The notes below the pieces were generated by a model. The model made no database searches and had not been told where the DNA came from. It was given only the letters and a program-made list of their open reading frames with translations. Shown piece by piece: positions 12,518-24,282 of a DNA stretch of 64,000 nucleotides. Origin of the DNA: Ursus arctos (Eukaryota > Chordata > Mammalia > Carnivora > Ursidae); NCBI RefSeq assembly GCF_023065955.2, contig NW_026622763.1, forward strand, positions 85,665,299 through 85,729,298. Reading direction: 5' to 3'. Position 1 is the first letter of the stretch. Every line of letters begins with the position of its first letter. Position numbers and translations under genes: made by a program.

Positions 12518-12518
<1 letters not shown>

Positions 12519-12560
<42 letters not shown>

Positions 12561-12601
12561 ATATATATACATAAAATATATATTATATATATATATACAC
12601 A
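12519..12601. repeat. (TA)n microsatellite with (CA)n edge inside the L1
   Basis: A long alternating AT run follows the L1 text 'gaatgaatggatta'. It is interrupted by 'ggatatatatacataaaata' and ends in 'acacacaca'. L1 elements carry a short TA tract at this point, and here it has expanded. Confidence 0.9.
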
Positions 12602-13219
12602 CACACATACATAATATTGTACAGTATAATATATAATACAATAGATAAAATGGGTTGTCACTCAGCCATAAAAAAGAAAGCATCTTGCCATTTGCGACCA
12701 TATGGATGGACCTTGAGGGCACTATGCTAAGTGAAATAAGACAGAGAAAGACAAATACTATATGACCTCACATGTGAAATCTTAAAACAAATAAAACAAA
12801 ACAAACAAAACAACAAATGAATAAAAACAACCAGTGTTACAGAGAACAGATTGGTGGTTGCTAGAGTAAAGAATGAGGGCTGGGTGAAATGGGTGAAGGG
12901 AGTCAATGGGTAAAAAATTCCAGCTATAAAATAAGTCTAGGATATATAATATACAGCATGGCAACTGCAATTAATAACAATGTTTTGTATATTTGAAAGT
13001 TGCTAAGAGGAAATCTTAAAAGTTCTCCTCACAAGAAAAATAAATTCTGTAACTGTGTATGGAAGCAGATGTTAACTAGACTTTATGCTGATCATTTTGC
13101 AACATACCAAATTATGTTGTACACCAGAAACTAACATAGTGTGTGTCAATTACACCTTAACTTTTAAAAATAAATTATTTTTTTTTAAAAGTAACTACAA
13201 TTAAAAAAAAAAAACCTTT

Positions 13220-13278
13220 TTTACAAAAACAGGTGACAGGCCAGATTTGATCCCTGGGCCATAGCTTTCCAAGCCCTG
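13220..13278. mobile_element. MER1-like hAT-Charlie DNA transposon, part 2 of 2
   Basis: This is the continuation of 9262-9441 after the L1 insertion: 'acaggtgacaggccagattt', 'gatccctgggccatagct', 'ttccaagccctg'. The terminal 'ccctg' mirrors the 'ggggtc' start of part 1, as in MER1 terminal inverted repeats. Confidence 0.7.
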
Positions 13279-13422
13279 TTCTGTTTCCATAGCTAAAAGG
13301 GTTGCTTAGTTGAAAAAAGGTCCTGTAAAGTATTGTAAATTATTCATGGCATATTTTGATCCTTTTTTAAATTGAGCTAGCATTTCTGAAAGAAACACCA
13401 GAGGTCCATTAAAATAATCCTA

Positions 13423-13600
13423 AAAAGGTGCAGGATGGTAGGTGGGAGGGGGATGGGCTAAATAGGTGATGGATATTAAGGAAGGTACTTGTGATGAGCA
13501 CTGGGTGTTATATGCAAGTGAAGAATCACTAAATTCTCCTGAAACCAATATTTACTATATGTCAACTAACTAGAATTTAAATAAAAACTTGAATTAAAAA
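13423..13600 (+). mobile_element. Carnivore L1 3'-end fragment (severely 5'-truncated)
   Basis: 'gggatgggctaaataggtga', 'tgatgagcactgggtgttat', 'actatatgtcaactaactag' and 'aatttaaataaaaacttg' form the L1 3' terminus with a poly(A). Flanks 'aataatccta' (before) and 'aagaatccta' (after, about 13604-13613) look like a TSD with one mismatch. The same 3' end occurs in the L1 at 54580-55300. Confidence 0.85.
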
Positions 13601-13613
13601 AAAAAGAATCCTA

Positions 13614-14809
13614 GAGAGCTTAACTTCTTGTCTTAAATCTTTCACTCAGAGAAGAAATTAGTTCAATTTATCTAATTCTATTGACCTTTCTGTGTTTGAC
13701 GGTCTTATACAAAGATTTAAACACCCATTTAACAAGTCATTAGCACTTCTGCTTTTGCAATAATTAAAAGTATTTAAAATGTGGGAAAAAATAAAAATGG
13801 ATGTGGTTAAAAAGCCTTCCTGTTACCTAATGTATATGATTAACACTGGAAAATCAACATAAACAAGCATTCAAAAAAGAGAGCAAAAATGCCCAGAAAA
13901 CTATGGGGATCTGTCAGCATATCACTGCATGAATTTCTATAGTTCAAAAAAGTCACTTGCCTTTTTAATGTTACTGCAATTTAGCTGTGCAGTTGGAAAT
14001 TATACTGACTACTCACCCACCTAAATTTACCCCTGCCATTTACCCATATTCCCAGAAAACATGATGCCAGGGAGAAATCAAAGGCTAAAATAGGACAGTA
14101 GAACAACGAACATGCTCTCTGACAGGTATGCTCCATTCACACCTTCAGAATGTATAAGACTGGAATGTAGCTCTAGCCATGCATGTTCACACACATTTAC
14201 GTGTGAGGCAAGCCAGCTGATTTGCATGACCCACATCCATTAAGAGCATACAGATACAGTATCAACTGACATTTGAGTTTTGCAATACATATAGTTTAGA
14301 TTTTTAGCCATTAGAAATTACTTGTGAGTTTAATTATATGTACTCAATTTGATTCAATGTGATGATTAGATGAAGTACTTGGAGATAGCTATGACAATAC
14401 AAATAAACATGGGCCCAGAAATTTCAAATTTTTGTCTTATTACCATAACAAGATTCAAGGAACCAGAGTCACAAATTCTAATGTCCAAGACCAGTTTCTC
14501 TCTGACTCATGGAAGCGTTTTGGACGTAATGTCACATTTTTATATATGCTCAACCAAATTCTGATGGTTCACTAATTCATCACTTACTCCTTGCTTTGTC
14601 TTCCACCTCTGTGGCATGGGCCCTCATTTCTTTATCTGTAACTTGGTATCATAACACCAAGTGTCTCTAAGGAGCACATCAAAAAAATGCGATACATTTT
14701 TTTTTGTTTCCTCTTCAGGTTGTTTTGTTGTTGTTGTTATTGTTTGCTTTTTAGTTTAGTGACAATAGCATAGAGATTAAGGCATATTCTTTATCAGAAA
14801 TTCCCTAAA
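13614..14809. other. Unique non-coding DNA
   Basis: No gene or clear repeat. A (gtt)n-like stretch occurs at about 14720-14745. Confidence 0.5.
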
Positions 14810-14947
14810 GTGACTGAGGAGTTGGTCATTTACTCCTCCCATTGAGAAGTATGGAAGGAGACTTCCTTTGAATCTGGGCTCTATTGTGACTACTCTTACT
14901 AATAGTGAATAGCGAAAATGGCACTATGTCAGTTCTGGCCTAACTTG

Positions 14948-15158
14948 TTTTTTGTGTTTTTTTTTTTAAGATTTTATTTATTTATTTGACAGAGAGAGAC
15001 ACAGCCAGCGAGAGAGGGAACACAAGCAGGGGGAGTGGGAGAGGAAGAAGCAGGCTCCCAGCAGAGCAGGGAGACCGATGCAGGGCTGGATCCCAGGACC
15101 CTGGGATCACACTCTGAGCCGAAGGCAGATGCTTAACGACTTAGCCACCCAGGCGCCC
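14948..15158 (-). mobile_element. Can-SINE, arctoid type, clear TSD
   Basis: A reverse-complement element with a T tail, (attt)n, 'cagccagcgagagagggaac', 'acaagcagggggagtgggag', 'gccgaaggcagatgcttaac' and 'cacccaggcgcc'. The TSD cagttctggcctaacttg (14930-14947) is matched by the same word with one extra a at 15159-15177. Confidence 0.95.
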
Positions 15159-15304
15159 CAGTTCTGGCCTAAACTTGAAGAGGACTTGAGCTTTCCCCTT
15201 TTCTTTCTCTTGAAATATTTGCTCTTGGAGCCCTAAATAACAGGTAAGAAGTTTGATATCCCTGAGGCTGTCATGTTTTGAGGAAGCTCAAGTTAGCCAT
15301 TTGG

Positions 15305-15375
15305 ACAGGCTTTGGGAAGGAGGGAAAGAAGAAAGGTAGAAAAGAAGGAGGGAGGAAAGGGCAAGAGAACAGAGT
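15305..15375. repeat. Polypurine (GA-rich) tract
   Basis: A nearly uninterrupted purine stretch of GGAGG/GAAAG units on the plus strand. Such tracts can form triplex DNA. No function is implied. Confidence 0.75.
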
Positions 15376-15545
15376 GAATAGTCATTCCAGCTGAGACCCT
15401 AGCATTGTAGAGCAGAGACTAGCATCCACACTGTGTCTTGTTCAATACCTTGCCCCAGATAATTAATAAAATTTTTTCTATTATTATAAACCATTTTAAG
15501 CCAGTGAGTTTTGCAGCAGTTTGCTATGCAGCAACTGATAACCAG

Positions 15546-16899
15546 AATTCTCTCTATATTCCAGTATCCTATTTATTTCTTTGAGCAGTTATTATAATAT
15601 GTGATTAATATTTTAAAATCTGTTTATTTATTTATCTAGTGCCTATTTGTTCATAGAATGGAGAAAGCTATGAAGGCAGAAGCACTACCTAATTCTGACT
15701 TTCAGCACTGTTTCGATGCCTAACAAGTTAATACCTGTTAAAAGAAGCAAGAAAGGGAGGTGGTCGTTAATAATATAAGCTCTTTCTCGTTATTCCATCA
15801 TTTTACCATGTTTGTTACTCAAATGACGCTCAGGTTGATAGAAAATAGGTTAGAAAATATTTTTTTTTTATATTTGATCTTTTTCTAAATTATGTTGATA
15901 GTACTTTCGTCTGCAACTTTCAGAATATCTTTTTTGAAAATTATTCCAAAAGCTCTCAGAATTTTATTTTATGGTTACAAATTCAAAGGTTTCTCACAAT
16001 ATCTGTAATATGTTCATACTTCTTAAAATTAATTTTCCAAAATCACAAAGCAACATCATAGTCTCTGTGATTAAAAATCATCACTATGAGTTATGCATTC
16101 CTTCTAAAATGATATTTTTACAATTCTCAAGGAACCTTCCTTTTCTTTAGTGCTCTCTCTTGTTTTAATAAGTGGGAATCAGAACCACTTCCCAACAGAC
16201 TTTTCCTGATAAAAGCCTATTCCTTTTATCTCACAAATATGAACTCCACATTTAGATTTGGAATTCTTCCGGGTACACTTTAGGAATAATACTATCAAAT
16301 GTTTAAGGAGAGTGCTGCCAGGTTGATACATATCTACCAAGTCAAGAGAAGCAGAGGCCAGATGCTCTAAAAGTTTTGCTCAGATAAATCTCCTCCTGAG
16401 GTTATACAGCAAACTTAAGAGTCCTTTTCTTTTTATAAGAATTGAGATTAACTAACTCCGCATTACCATTTTTTTAAGAGACTTATGCTTAAGGCAGAAA
16501 CTTTAGAATGGGAAAAGCAGAGCTTCACCCAGGTTTTATCCCATTCAACCTCAGTATTCTCCAAAACCTTTGATTTACCTACCTGTTCATAAGGCAAATC
16601 TAAGATGACGGTAATCAATAATGTCAAAAAAAGTATTAGTGGTCCAATGCCTAGCCATTTATAAAATTTGTCTCAACATTCAAGAAACATTTCCATAACT
16701 GGTCACAACCAAATTTTGTGACCCACATCTTTCATCACCATATTCCTATATCTCATTTTTCAAGAAGCTGAAAATATGCAACTGTTCTTGGAACACTGGA
16801 AATATTTGTATGCCTTTGACCCTGATACTCCTTTATTTAGAAATGCTCTATATGTCCAACAAGAAATATTTAAATATATTACATATTATATAAATAAAT
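15546..16899. other. Unique non-coding DNA
   Basis: No gene and no firmly assignable repeat. A pyrimidine-rich part near 16140-16230 may be a very old L2 piece. Confidence 0.5.
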
Positions 16900-17215
16900 G
16901 ATAAATATTTATCATTTGACATCCAACTCATATGCTTCCTTCCCCATGAAGCCTTGTCTCATTACCTTAATGAGAAGTATTTTGTCCCTTCTCAGAACTC
17001 TGGCTCCATTTTTTTCCTATGCTATTGTTATTCTTATCAAGCCTCTGCTTTTATTGTAATTAATTAAATCATCTTATTTCCTTATTTTGCAAGTAAATTA
17101 TAATCTCCTTGAGTAAAGGGTCTTTTTTTTTTCTGTCACATTTATGTTTCACACAATAAACAGCACACAATATGCAATAAGACACACCCAATAAAGGCGT
17201 GGTATGTAAGTAGAT
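16900..17215 (+). repeat. L2 LINE 3'-end fragment
   Basis: The characteristic L2 order is seen: 'atgaagccttgtctcatta', 'ttgtaattaattaaatcatc', 'ctccttgagtaaagggtct', 'acatttatgtttcacacaat', 'cccaataaaggcgtgg'. Old and ORF-less. Confidence 0.72.
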
Positions 17216-17892
17216 GGATTTGGTAAGATTTCTCACACTGTCCAAGGTACTAGACTACTTATGTTTTGTCAGACACTAAATGAATTTATTATCACAGTGT
17301 TTAAAATAAATCAGATTATCAGTTTGGTTTAAATCACCCAATAAGGAGCTAAAATAATGAAACACAGGTCAGAAAAATTCTTATGGGAAGCAGAAGGAAT
17401 CAAGCATGGCCAAAAGAGTAGGAAATGGACCTCAATCAAGGTGGTATGCATTAATGAGGTGCACAATAGAAGACACTGAAACTTTTTTTAAAAGTAGTAT
17501 AATAACATCTCCACTTTATCCAGAGAAATTTTTTTAAAGGCAAGGCGAGGTTTCCAAGAAAAAAAAATTCCTAAAGCAAGATTACATTTGAGAAAACTGA
17601 TGAGAACACTGTATGTGTAGATCACCAGAGTTAAATTTTCTGAATGTATAATTATATTTGTCAATTTAACTGAACTGCAATAACATAAAAAATAGGTATC
17701 AATTGGTAACATAAATGAAAGGATTTTACCTTTTTTGCAATGTTTAATCATAAATATAAATATACATATATATTTATATTTGTGTGTATACACACACACA
17801 TATACACATACTTTGCCAAAAAGGTACTGAATTTGATTCTGACATATAGCTACAGTATCTGGATCATTTTAAAAATAAAAAAATATATATAG
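17216..17892. other. Unique non-coding DNA with a TA/CA microsatellite
   Basis: No gene. Imperfect (TA)n/(CA)n sequence lies at about 17755-17812. The 103-codon antisense open frame at 17488-17799 is low-complexity at one end and matches nothing. Confidence 0.55.
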
Positions 17893-17993
17893 TAATCACG
17901 GAGTGGTGTACATGGAATTGTTGGATCACTGTATTGTACATCTGAAACTAATATAACACTGTATGCTAACTATACTGGAATTAAAAAAAAAAA
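17893..17993 (+). mobile_element. L1 3'-end fragment
   Basis: 'ggagtggtgtacatggaatt', 'cactgtattgtacatctgaa' and 'actatactggaattaaaa' with a poly(A) are a carnivore L1 3' UTR terminus. It is severely truncated. A SINE begins a few bases after its poly(A), as if the A-tail served as the next target. Confidence 0.8.
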
Positions 17994-18000
17994 GTAAAAG

Positions 18001-18230
18001 GGGCACCCGGGTGGTTCAGTCCGTTAAGCATCTGCTTTGGCTCAGGTCATGATCCCAGGGTCCTGGGATCGAACCCTGCATCAGGCTCCCTGCTCAGTGG
18101 GGAGACTGCTTCTCTCTCTTCCTCTCCCTGTGTGTGTGCTCTCTCTTTCTTTAGCTCTCACTCTCTCTCAAATAAATAGTATTAAAAAAATAAAATAAAA
18201 TAATAAATATAAAGAAATAAAATAGTAACA
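18001..18230 (+). mobile_element. Can-SINE following the L1 poly(A)
   Basis: 'gggcacccgggtggttcagt', 'ttaagcatctgctttggctc', 'aggtcatgatcccagggtcc' and 'gcatcaggctccctgctcag' are followed by CT-rich sequence and an A-rich (aataaa)-like tail. No clean TSD is visible because both flanks are A-rich. Confidence 0.93.
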
Positions 18231-18284
18231 GACAAAAGTTAAAGGATCATAAAGTAGATGCTAAATGTTCAGCAAATACTGTAT

Positions 18285-18600
18285 CTTTCTCTGCTTCTAG
18301 GCACAGAAGAAGACTTTGTTTTTCACTCTTCCATAAAGTTAGAGGTGAGATCATATGATGAAGTGGTGGCTAATGAATTGTGAGCTAATGCGACATGTTC
18401 ACTTCCAGGCCCAGGTAAGAGGTCCCCCATACCCTTACACTTTCTCTCCTATAGCAATCTCATAGTTATCTCTTCCATCTGTAGCTTGAGGTTGGAGGAG
18501 AGTCACCTGACTAGTAGCAGATTATAAAGAAGAAAAAAAAAAAACTTTTTTCGGTTAAACCACAAGGAATACATGAGCTGATGATGGGCCAGCTTGCAGT
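18285..18600 (+). repeat. Possible ancient LTR-like repeat
   Basis: 'ggtgagatcatatgatgaag', 'ggctaatgaattgtgagc' and 'atgttcacttccaggcccag' resemble the 5' part of an old MaLR-like repeat. The characteristic 3' AATAAA part is not clear. Confidence 0.3.
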
Positions 18601-19489
18601 CATCACCATAAATGACACTGATAATTTAAGTTTTAAAATTTGATTCACTACCCTATAATATCATGAGATCATTTTTTTTTTGCTTGGGTATAAATAATTG
18701 TAAATTTTTAGAATTATAGATTAATATTTTCCACTTCTCTCTATGAAGCTAAGCTAAAAATCTATTGAACTTAGAATTTATTACTTCTTTCAAAAATATA
18801 AAATGAGATTATTTGAAAATAATGTTTTTATTTACAACTCAGCTGTCAAAATATATATGCTTTTTAAATCATTAAATAAAGGTCTCAAACATAAAAACTA
18901 TACATTTGACTTACTTGGCAAATTAAGAAGGCCTACATGTATTATACAAATGTGTACATCGCTTATTGAAATATTTACACATATTCGCTGAACAGTGAGG
19001 ACTCTTATTACAACTTTACGTATGTGGATTTCCTAACTGACACAGTATTCCTTCATGGTATTCCTTTACCTTTTCTGGAAAGAAAAAGAAAAACATGACT
19101 CTCCACTCCAGATTCGTTGTCCAGGGGCTGACATTATAGAAATGTGAGCAAGTTTTATTTTTAGTATTAGTTTTTTACCTAGTTGCAAGACTATCATATG
19201 ACATATTAAACCATGTTTTTATTATCCAGTTGGTGGTCTTGTAATCATACCTAATCTTACAGTTATCTCTCAGTCTTTCATAAAATATATAGCAAATCTC
19301 TAATGCTACATATTTGATACATAGAGTTTTTGAATTCTGACTGAGGCTCAAAACGTTTGCAAAAGCAAACACACAGAGGTGCATTGTGAAATAGTGGCTT
19401 AAGAAGAGTCCAGATAGTAGCAAACACCCTATATAGCAGTAAGTATGAATCAACCATTGACCCATATGCTTTTACATTCTTCCAATGTC
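18601..19489. other. Unique AT-rich DNA
   Basis: Nothing recognised. The 96-codon antisense frame at 19175-19465 has no family resemblance. Confidence 0.5.
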
Positions 19490-19640
19490 CTTAAAATAAC
19501 TTTAACAGGTCAGTAATATTATTATTCATATTTTAAAGATGAGGAAATGAAGCATGAAAAAGTGAACTAACTTGTCAGAATTGTATAACTAGTAAATGGT
19601 GGAGACAGGATTTAAACCTAAGAAATGTGGTTCCAGGGTC
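19490..19640 (-). repeat. MIR SINE (antisense)
   Basis: 'cagtaatattattattcata', 'ttttaaagatgaggaaatga' and 'acttgtcagaattgtataac' are followed by 'tagtaaatggtggagacagg' and 'atttaaaccta'. This is the MIR core in reverse orientation. Confidence 0.75.
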
Positions 19641-20989
19641 TCTATAATTAATCCAAGCATTATTCTCTCAAATTATTTCATCACATACAAAAGATTATCT
19701 TTACGCCAAGTATCTTGACTTTGACTGTTTCTTATTCATATGTCTACCCATGGTTGAGTAGAGCCCTTAGAACATAGCAGCCATTCAAAAAGGATTTTTA
19801 CTCGAACTAAGAAATTAAGGGAAGATGCCAATTTAGGTATCTCTTCCCTCATAAAAAGCATATTAATATCTGGAAAGCAGAATCAAAACAAATCACCACA
19901 AATTTGAAAAACCAGGGCAATGAACTGTTTTTATTCCAAATTCAACAAGAGACTAAGCTGGAATGCCTTTTGGAATGTAGATGGGGACTTTAAGCAAAAA
20001 TAGATGAGGTAATTAAACACCCATGTAGGACATATGGCTTGGAGATAGCTTTCCCCTGGAAACTAGTCATTCACAAAGGGAAGGGAGGATAGGGAGAAAG
20101 GTTTCTGAGAATATGCACATGGATCATGGCCAATAGCACACATGAGGAGCCTTCATTCTTAAAAGTAAAGAAACCTCATAATTATTCATACCTGAGATCA
20201 CCCAGAGCCAAAATTTCCCCTGTGATCAGGTGAATAACTCATTGCTCAGAGGAAAATCACTATGGAACACAGAGGATTTTTTTCCTCTTCTGATTACAGT
20301 TCAAAACCTTCTCTTTTTCAGGCACTTTACCCCTAATTTTTGTTTTCAGTATTTGTTTAATTTAATTTCTTAGAAAAGCTATGTCATAAGCCATCTGATG
20401 ACTTTGTAAATGCAAAGAGCCAATGTTGTGGAACAGACAATCTAATGACATAGTGTTTAGTGTTCCCTAAAGCAGGAGACAGATGAAGAGAAACGGTGAA
20501 CCAGCAACCTTAGCATAATTAAGACAAGCTTGAGTGCTTGCCATGGTGCCATTACATTAATCTCACATCAGTGGCACCTGGCTAAAATTTATGAGATATG
20601 TAAAAGGGGCCTTTCCAACTGACCTTGATAAGGCAGAGTTATTTATCACGTGAGAGAATAGTCTGCAAGCAAGGGGGAATGAGGTATATTAGAAGTAAGT
20701 TGGCAGGCAGATTTAAGGGCAGTGGGCTGCAATACACTTGACTAAAAAGATCAAGAGAAGTATTTCCAGTACTCTGAACCTCAAGCACCCTTGATAAGTA
20801 AAACATAAAATCATACATCATGTTAATAAGCAATAGATATGAGAAGGGTAGCAGTAAATGCCAAGTTTTAAACTGATGCCAGTTTATGCATTTAATATTT
20901 TTAATGTATGTTTATTGAACTAATGAGACTTTGTGACCACAATGGATCCCAAATGATCTCACCCCCAAATAAATAAGCAAAACATATTC
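19641..20989. other. Unique non-coding DNA, possible old L2 scrap
   Basis: 19690-19805 ('gagcccttagaacatagcag') may be an L2 or MIR tail. Nothing else is recognised and no gene is seen. Confidence 0.45.
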
Positions 20990-21370
20990 ATTGTGAGCTC
21001 CTTGATGGCACGGTCTCATTTTATTCCTCATTGCTTTTCCAGGGCCTAATGCAAAGTCTAAAATATTTTGGTCCCAATAAGTCACCATATCTTTTTACGG
21101 ACCGCTGCTTTCTTTTCTTGAGGTCTTGGTTCATCCATCACCTCTACCGAGAGGTCTTGCCTGGTCACCTCATCAAAGACTTACCACTATGTGGAAGTTT
21201 GTTGAGTATTACCTATATGCTTATTACTTGCTTTCCCTCCCTAGTCTCAAGGTCCCTTGTCTTTCCTGTTCACTTCATATGCCAACATAGACCAAATACC
21301 TAGAACAAAACACGGTAGGTGTTTAATAAATATATATCAATGGATGAAAGAACAGTTGCTTATTGAATGA
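20990..21370 (+). repeat. L2 LINE 3'-end fragment
   Basis: 'ttgtgagctccttgatggca' starts a first tail-like block. 'ggtcttgcctggtcacctca' and 'cctagaacaaaacacggtag', then 'gtgtttaataaatatatatc', form a second. It may be two L2 pieces in tandem. The 90-codon plus-strand open frame here is inside this repeat and is not a gene. Confidence 0.6.
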
Positions 21371-22384
21371 ATTGTACAAATTAATGAACAGAGGAGAAAT
21401 GGCTATGATGCTTCAAAATATATTTTGGAAAATACATACTTTTATTCTACATCATTGTTCTATCAGTAGTGACAAACTGAAAAATCTGATAATGATTATT
21501 CTTCACTAAGACTTCATTGTGATAAAATTAGTAACATAATAATCCATTCTTGATCATTCATTTTTAAAAATCTCAGACCTTTTCAGCAGTTGCCATCAAT
21601 GTTGTTAAATATGACAAGCCTTCTTAGGTCATTACCAGTTTTTACTTCAAACATTGCTATAAGAAATATGGAGGGGAACAAAGTGAAATTTTTTCTATTC
21701 TACTCCTATATAAATCTACCACATAAAATAGTAGTACTACAATCTATAGAAATTTCCAAAATGGAAGTGACATTTTATTTCTGTTCATGGGCCAACTAGT
21801 CAGTACAAGGGTCCTTTATCTTATTTTTGTGTAATGGACAATTTGAAGATTTCTTTTTAACTTTATCAAATATAATTGAATTTATACTTCTACTAAAATG
21901 GAGATGGATGGATACAATTCATCTTTATACAATGAAAGCCTTATGGACTTTTCAGTGAGGGGGAAAAGCAGCACAGCTTTAGAGTTTTACATAGAAAAAC
22001 CACATTGGGTCAAGTAGACCTTACTGATTTTAGGCCACAATAGTAACAAAATGGCTTTGTACATTTAAATTCTGCTTCTTTATCATTTCACATTTGACAA
22101 CTTTTCTATGCAAAAGCACAACCTAACTGAACTCAGCAAATCATACAGAATAATTTTTCTACTCTTTTACTATACCTTAAAATGAAAGAATTGACATTTA
22201 GGCACATTTGGCAGTTGTTACTTACAATGGAAGTAAAAAGAAGCAATATTTACATTTTAAAAAGTCCAAGTTAATAAAATTAATATATTGATATTTGAAG
22301 AAAAGTATTAACTTGCCTCACTTCCTAGTATAAATGTTCACTTTAAAAACCAATTAACATTTACACTCATACAGAAAATTAATC
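21371..22384. other. Unique AT-rich DNA
   Basis: No gene or repeat recognised. Confidence 0.5.
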
Positions 22385-22590
22385 ACTTATATTATTTGTT
22401 TGGATTCTGGAGCTCTATTCTGGACCTATGTCAGAGATATAGGTCCCAGCTTTGTCACTGAATTACTTTGTAACCAAGCTTACAATCACTTTAGCTTTTG
22501 GAATTCATTTCCCCTTGTTGTACTTCAGTGATTATAAATGTAACTATACTTCAGTGATCATAAAAATTTTGGATGCTTTCTTTTGCATAT
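22385..22590 (+). repeat. MIR-like sequence with a 75-bp block identical (inverted) to 25912-25986
   Basis: 22443-22517 (gtcccagctttgtcactg to catttccccttg) matches the MIR core in outline (cagctctgcc... gtgac... aagtcac... ctcagtttcccc). It is the exact reverse complement of 25912-25986, with 75 of 75 positions identical. On both sides the similarity ends abruptly. A short repeated phrase (acttcagtgat) occurs twice just downstream, at about 22523 and 22552. Confidence 0.75.
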
Positions 22591-24203
22591 ACATTGTAGA
22601 TTATAAAATTCACGCCTTTGTGATACACTTAATTTTTAAATTAAGTATATCAGAACAATTAAGCATAGCTCACTTAGTGTGAATTTGTGTACATTTTAAT
22701 GCAACATAACTTGATGAATTATTAAATAAATATTTTGTCAGTAATAAGTTGTAAGGGTAGAAAAGAGTGGGATAATAAAATTTTCTCTACATTCAATGTC
22801 ACCACTTGAACTGAGTTTCTTTTGCTTTCTAGAACTTTTGCTGATAATAATTTAAAGATCTATAAAATATCATATGTAACATTTGCTGCCAAACTTACTT
22901 AAGTCTTTCAGCTCTCCATTTAAATGTATATATTTGGATTATTAAAATTCAATAAGGAAAATATTAAAGCTTCATGCAAATAATAGAATGTTGCTGATTT
23001 CTATTTGTGATGGGAATGTTGAGAGAGGATGAAAGGGGACATACAGTTTATATTTCATAATTCTGTAACTTAATGATCCTATTTTATTAAAGAAAATCAG
23101 CTGCACATTTATCTCATAATTATCATCATCAAAGCAGTAAGTGTTCATAATGATTCAAAGGCTAATTCTATGACCATCTTATTGCTGTTCATCCTCATCC
23201 TATCAATTTTTCTCTAATTCTTCTTCACATTAATTTGATGAGATAACTTTTGTTTTTCTAATTAATCAAAGCATGTATGGGATCATCCTCCCTCGACAAA
23301 TATGCAATGTAAGAGGCTTACTTTTCTTTCAAAAGTTGGTGAAATTCAATCATTTTTACTGTTTGTGTTGAAATGCAAACTTTTTCCTTTAAAATTAAAT
23401 TGGAGTCTCATGAATGTACAGGTCATTAGTTTCTAGAGAGAGTACTTAAATTAAGGACAATACTTTAATCTAGGAAAGGGTATAAAAAGTCCTTGCATGA
23501 ATAGGCTAAAAATGCTTAATTGCAAAAGAGAAATGTGATTATATTCTAAAATTTTGGAAAAGAATTACTTCTCCTAACAGGACTTATTCATTTTTAACAA
23601 AGATCAAACGACATTAAAATAATTTTGGTCTCTGTAATTGAATTACAATGGAAAGAAATTTTCTTTAAATAGAACTTGAAAATCTGCCTCAGAAGATAGA
23701 AAACAGATTGTTTGAAAATAAAATAAGGTCCTAAATCAATGTGTGATGCCAACAAAGACTGAATAAACAATGAAAGGTATACCTCATTACTTGCTTAAAT
23801 ACTAGGCACCTAGTTTGCTTTCACAAACGTAGTGATTGGTGGATATACAGTCAATTTTTACTAGGAGCACATGTTCATTAATTTGTCCCTATAGCAAACC
23901 AACATATTTCTAAGGCAAGACATGAAAATCAGTTCTGTCAAAAAGCAGGTCCCTTATAGCAGGGCACCTGGCGTCCCCTTGGAATGGTTAATTTACCATA
24001 AATGTGAGGGAAAGAAACCAAAAACGTTTAACACATGCTGGAAGTTTAATGAAGAATGAAGTGATTCATAAATAGTTTTCCCCAATGATAAGTGTGAAAA
24101 AGTCAATATTCAATATCAGAAATTTTTAATAATAAATTAGGCCAAGGTTTGACCACTTCTTAAACTTAAAAGCAGTTGTTCCTAAACATGTCTTAAATAT
24201 CTC

Positions 24204-24204
<1 letters not shown>
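22591..24204. other. Unique AT-rich DNA
   Basis: No gene. It contains many TAAT/ATTA words, as expected from composition. Nothing else can be assigned. Confidence 0.5.

Positions 24205-24282
<78 letters not shown>
24205..24282. repeat. Compound (AT)22 / T29 microsatellite
   Basis: About 22 uninterrupted AT units (24211-24254) run directly into 29 Ts (24254-24282). The T-run may be the reversed poly(A) of an otherwise unrecognised insertion, but no reverse AATAAA lies close after it. Likely unstable in length and prone to assembly error. Confidence 0.95.

Larger units (their letters stand above)
9470..12790 (+). pseudogene. L1 ORF2 (endonuclease/reverse transcriptase) remnant
   Basis: This is a broken frame of the L1 ORF2 replicase, which copies L1 RNA into DNA at the nicked target. 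The N-terminal endonuclease is missing because of 5' truncation. Recognisable parts are an RT fragment near 10309-10660 ('HYDQVGFILGIQECF', 'AIYDKPLADIVLNG', 'TRQGCPF') and its continuation in another frame at 10632-10850 ('KVKLLLFGNDMILY', 'LLKLINEFSKATG'). The catalytic F-A-D-D box reads F-G-N-D, so one of the two aspartates is lost. Stops, frameshifts and the SINE break the rest. It cannot be active. Confidence 0.88.
9442..13214 (+). mobile_element. 5'-truncated L1 (L1MA-like) inserted in the MER1-like element
   Basis: The element starts inside ORF2 and runs through the reverse transcriptase and C-terminal region. Its 3' UTR carries 'agattggtggttgctagag', 'tttgaaagttgctaagagg' and 'atgttgtacaccagaaacta', and it ends in a poly(A) at about 13203-13214. 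The 11-bp TSD tttacaaaaac lies at 9431-9441 and 13220-13230. The 3' UTR resembles L1MA-class elements older than the carnivore radiation. It hosts a Can-SINE (11326-11495), a perfect hairpin (11534-11579) and an expanded (TA)n (12519-12601). Confidence 0.88.
14810..15545 (+). repeat. LTR-like ancient repeat (MaLR-type) interrupted by a SINE
   Basis: The 3' end carries 'ccccagataattaataaaat', 'ttttaagccagtgagttttg' and 'tatgcagcaactgataacca', the shared MaLR-type ending. The 5' part (about 14815-14947) continues after the SINE at 15159. The start is uncertain and divergence is high. A polypurine stretch lies within it. Confidence 0.42.

Noticed and set aside
12519..12601. Possible regulatory TATA cluster
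   Set aside because: A microsatellite expansion of a TA tract native to L1.
22452..22682. 76-codon frame sharing a peptide with an antisense frame at 25906-26175
   Set aside because: The shared peptide is simply the translation of the 75-bp inverted MIR block. Not a gene family.
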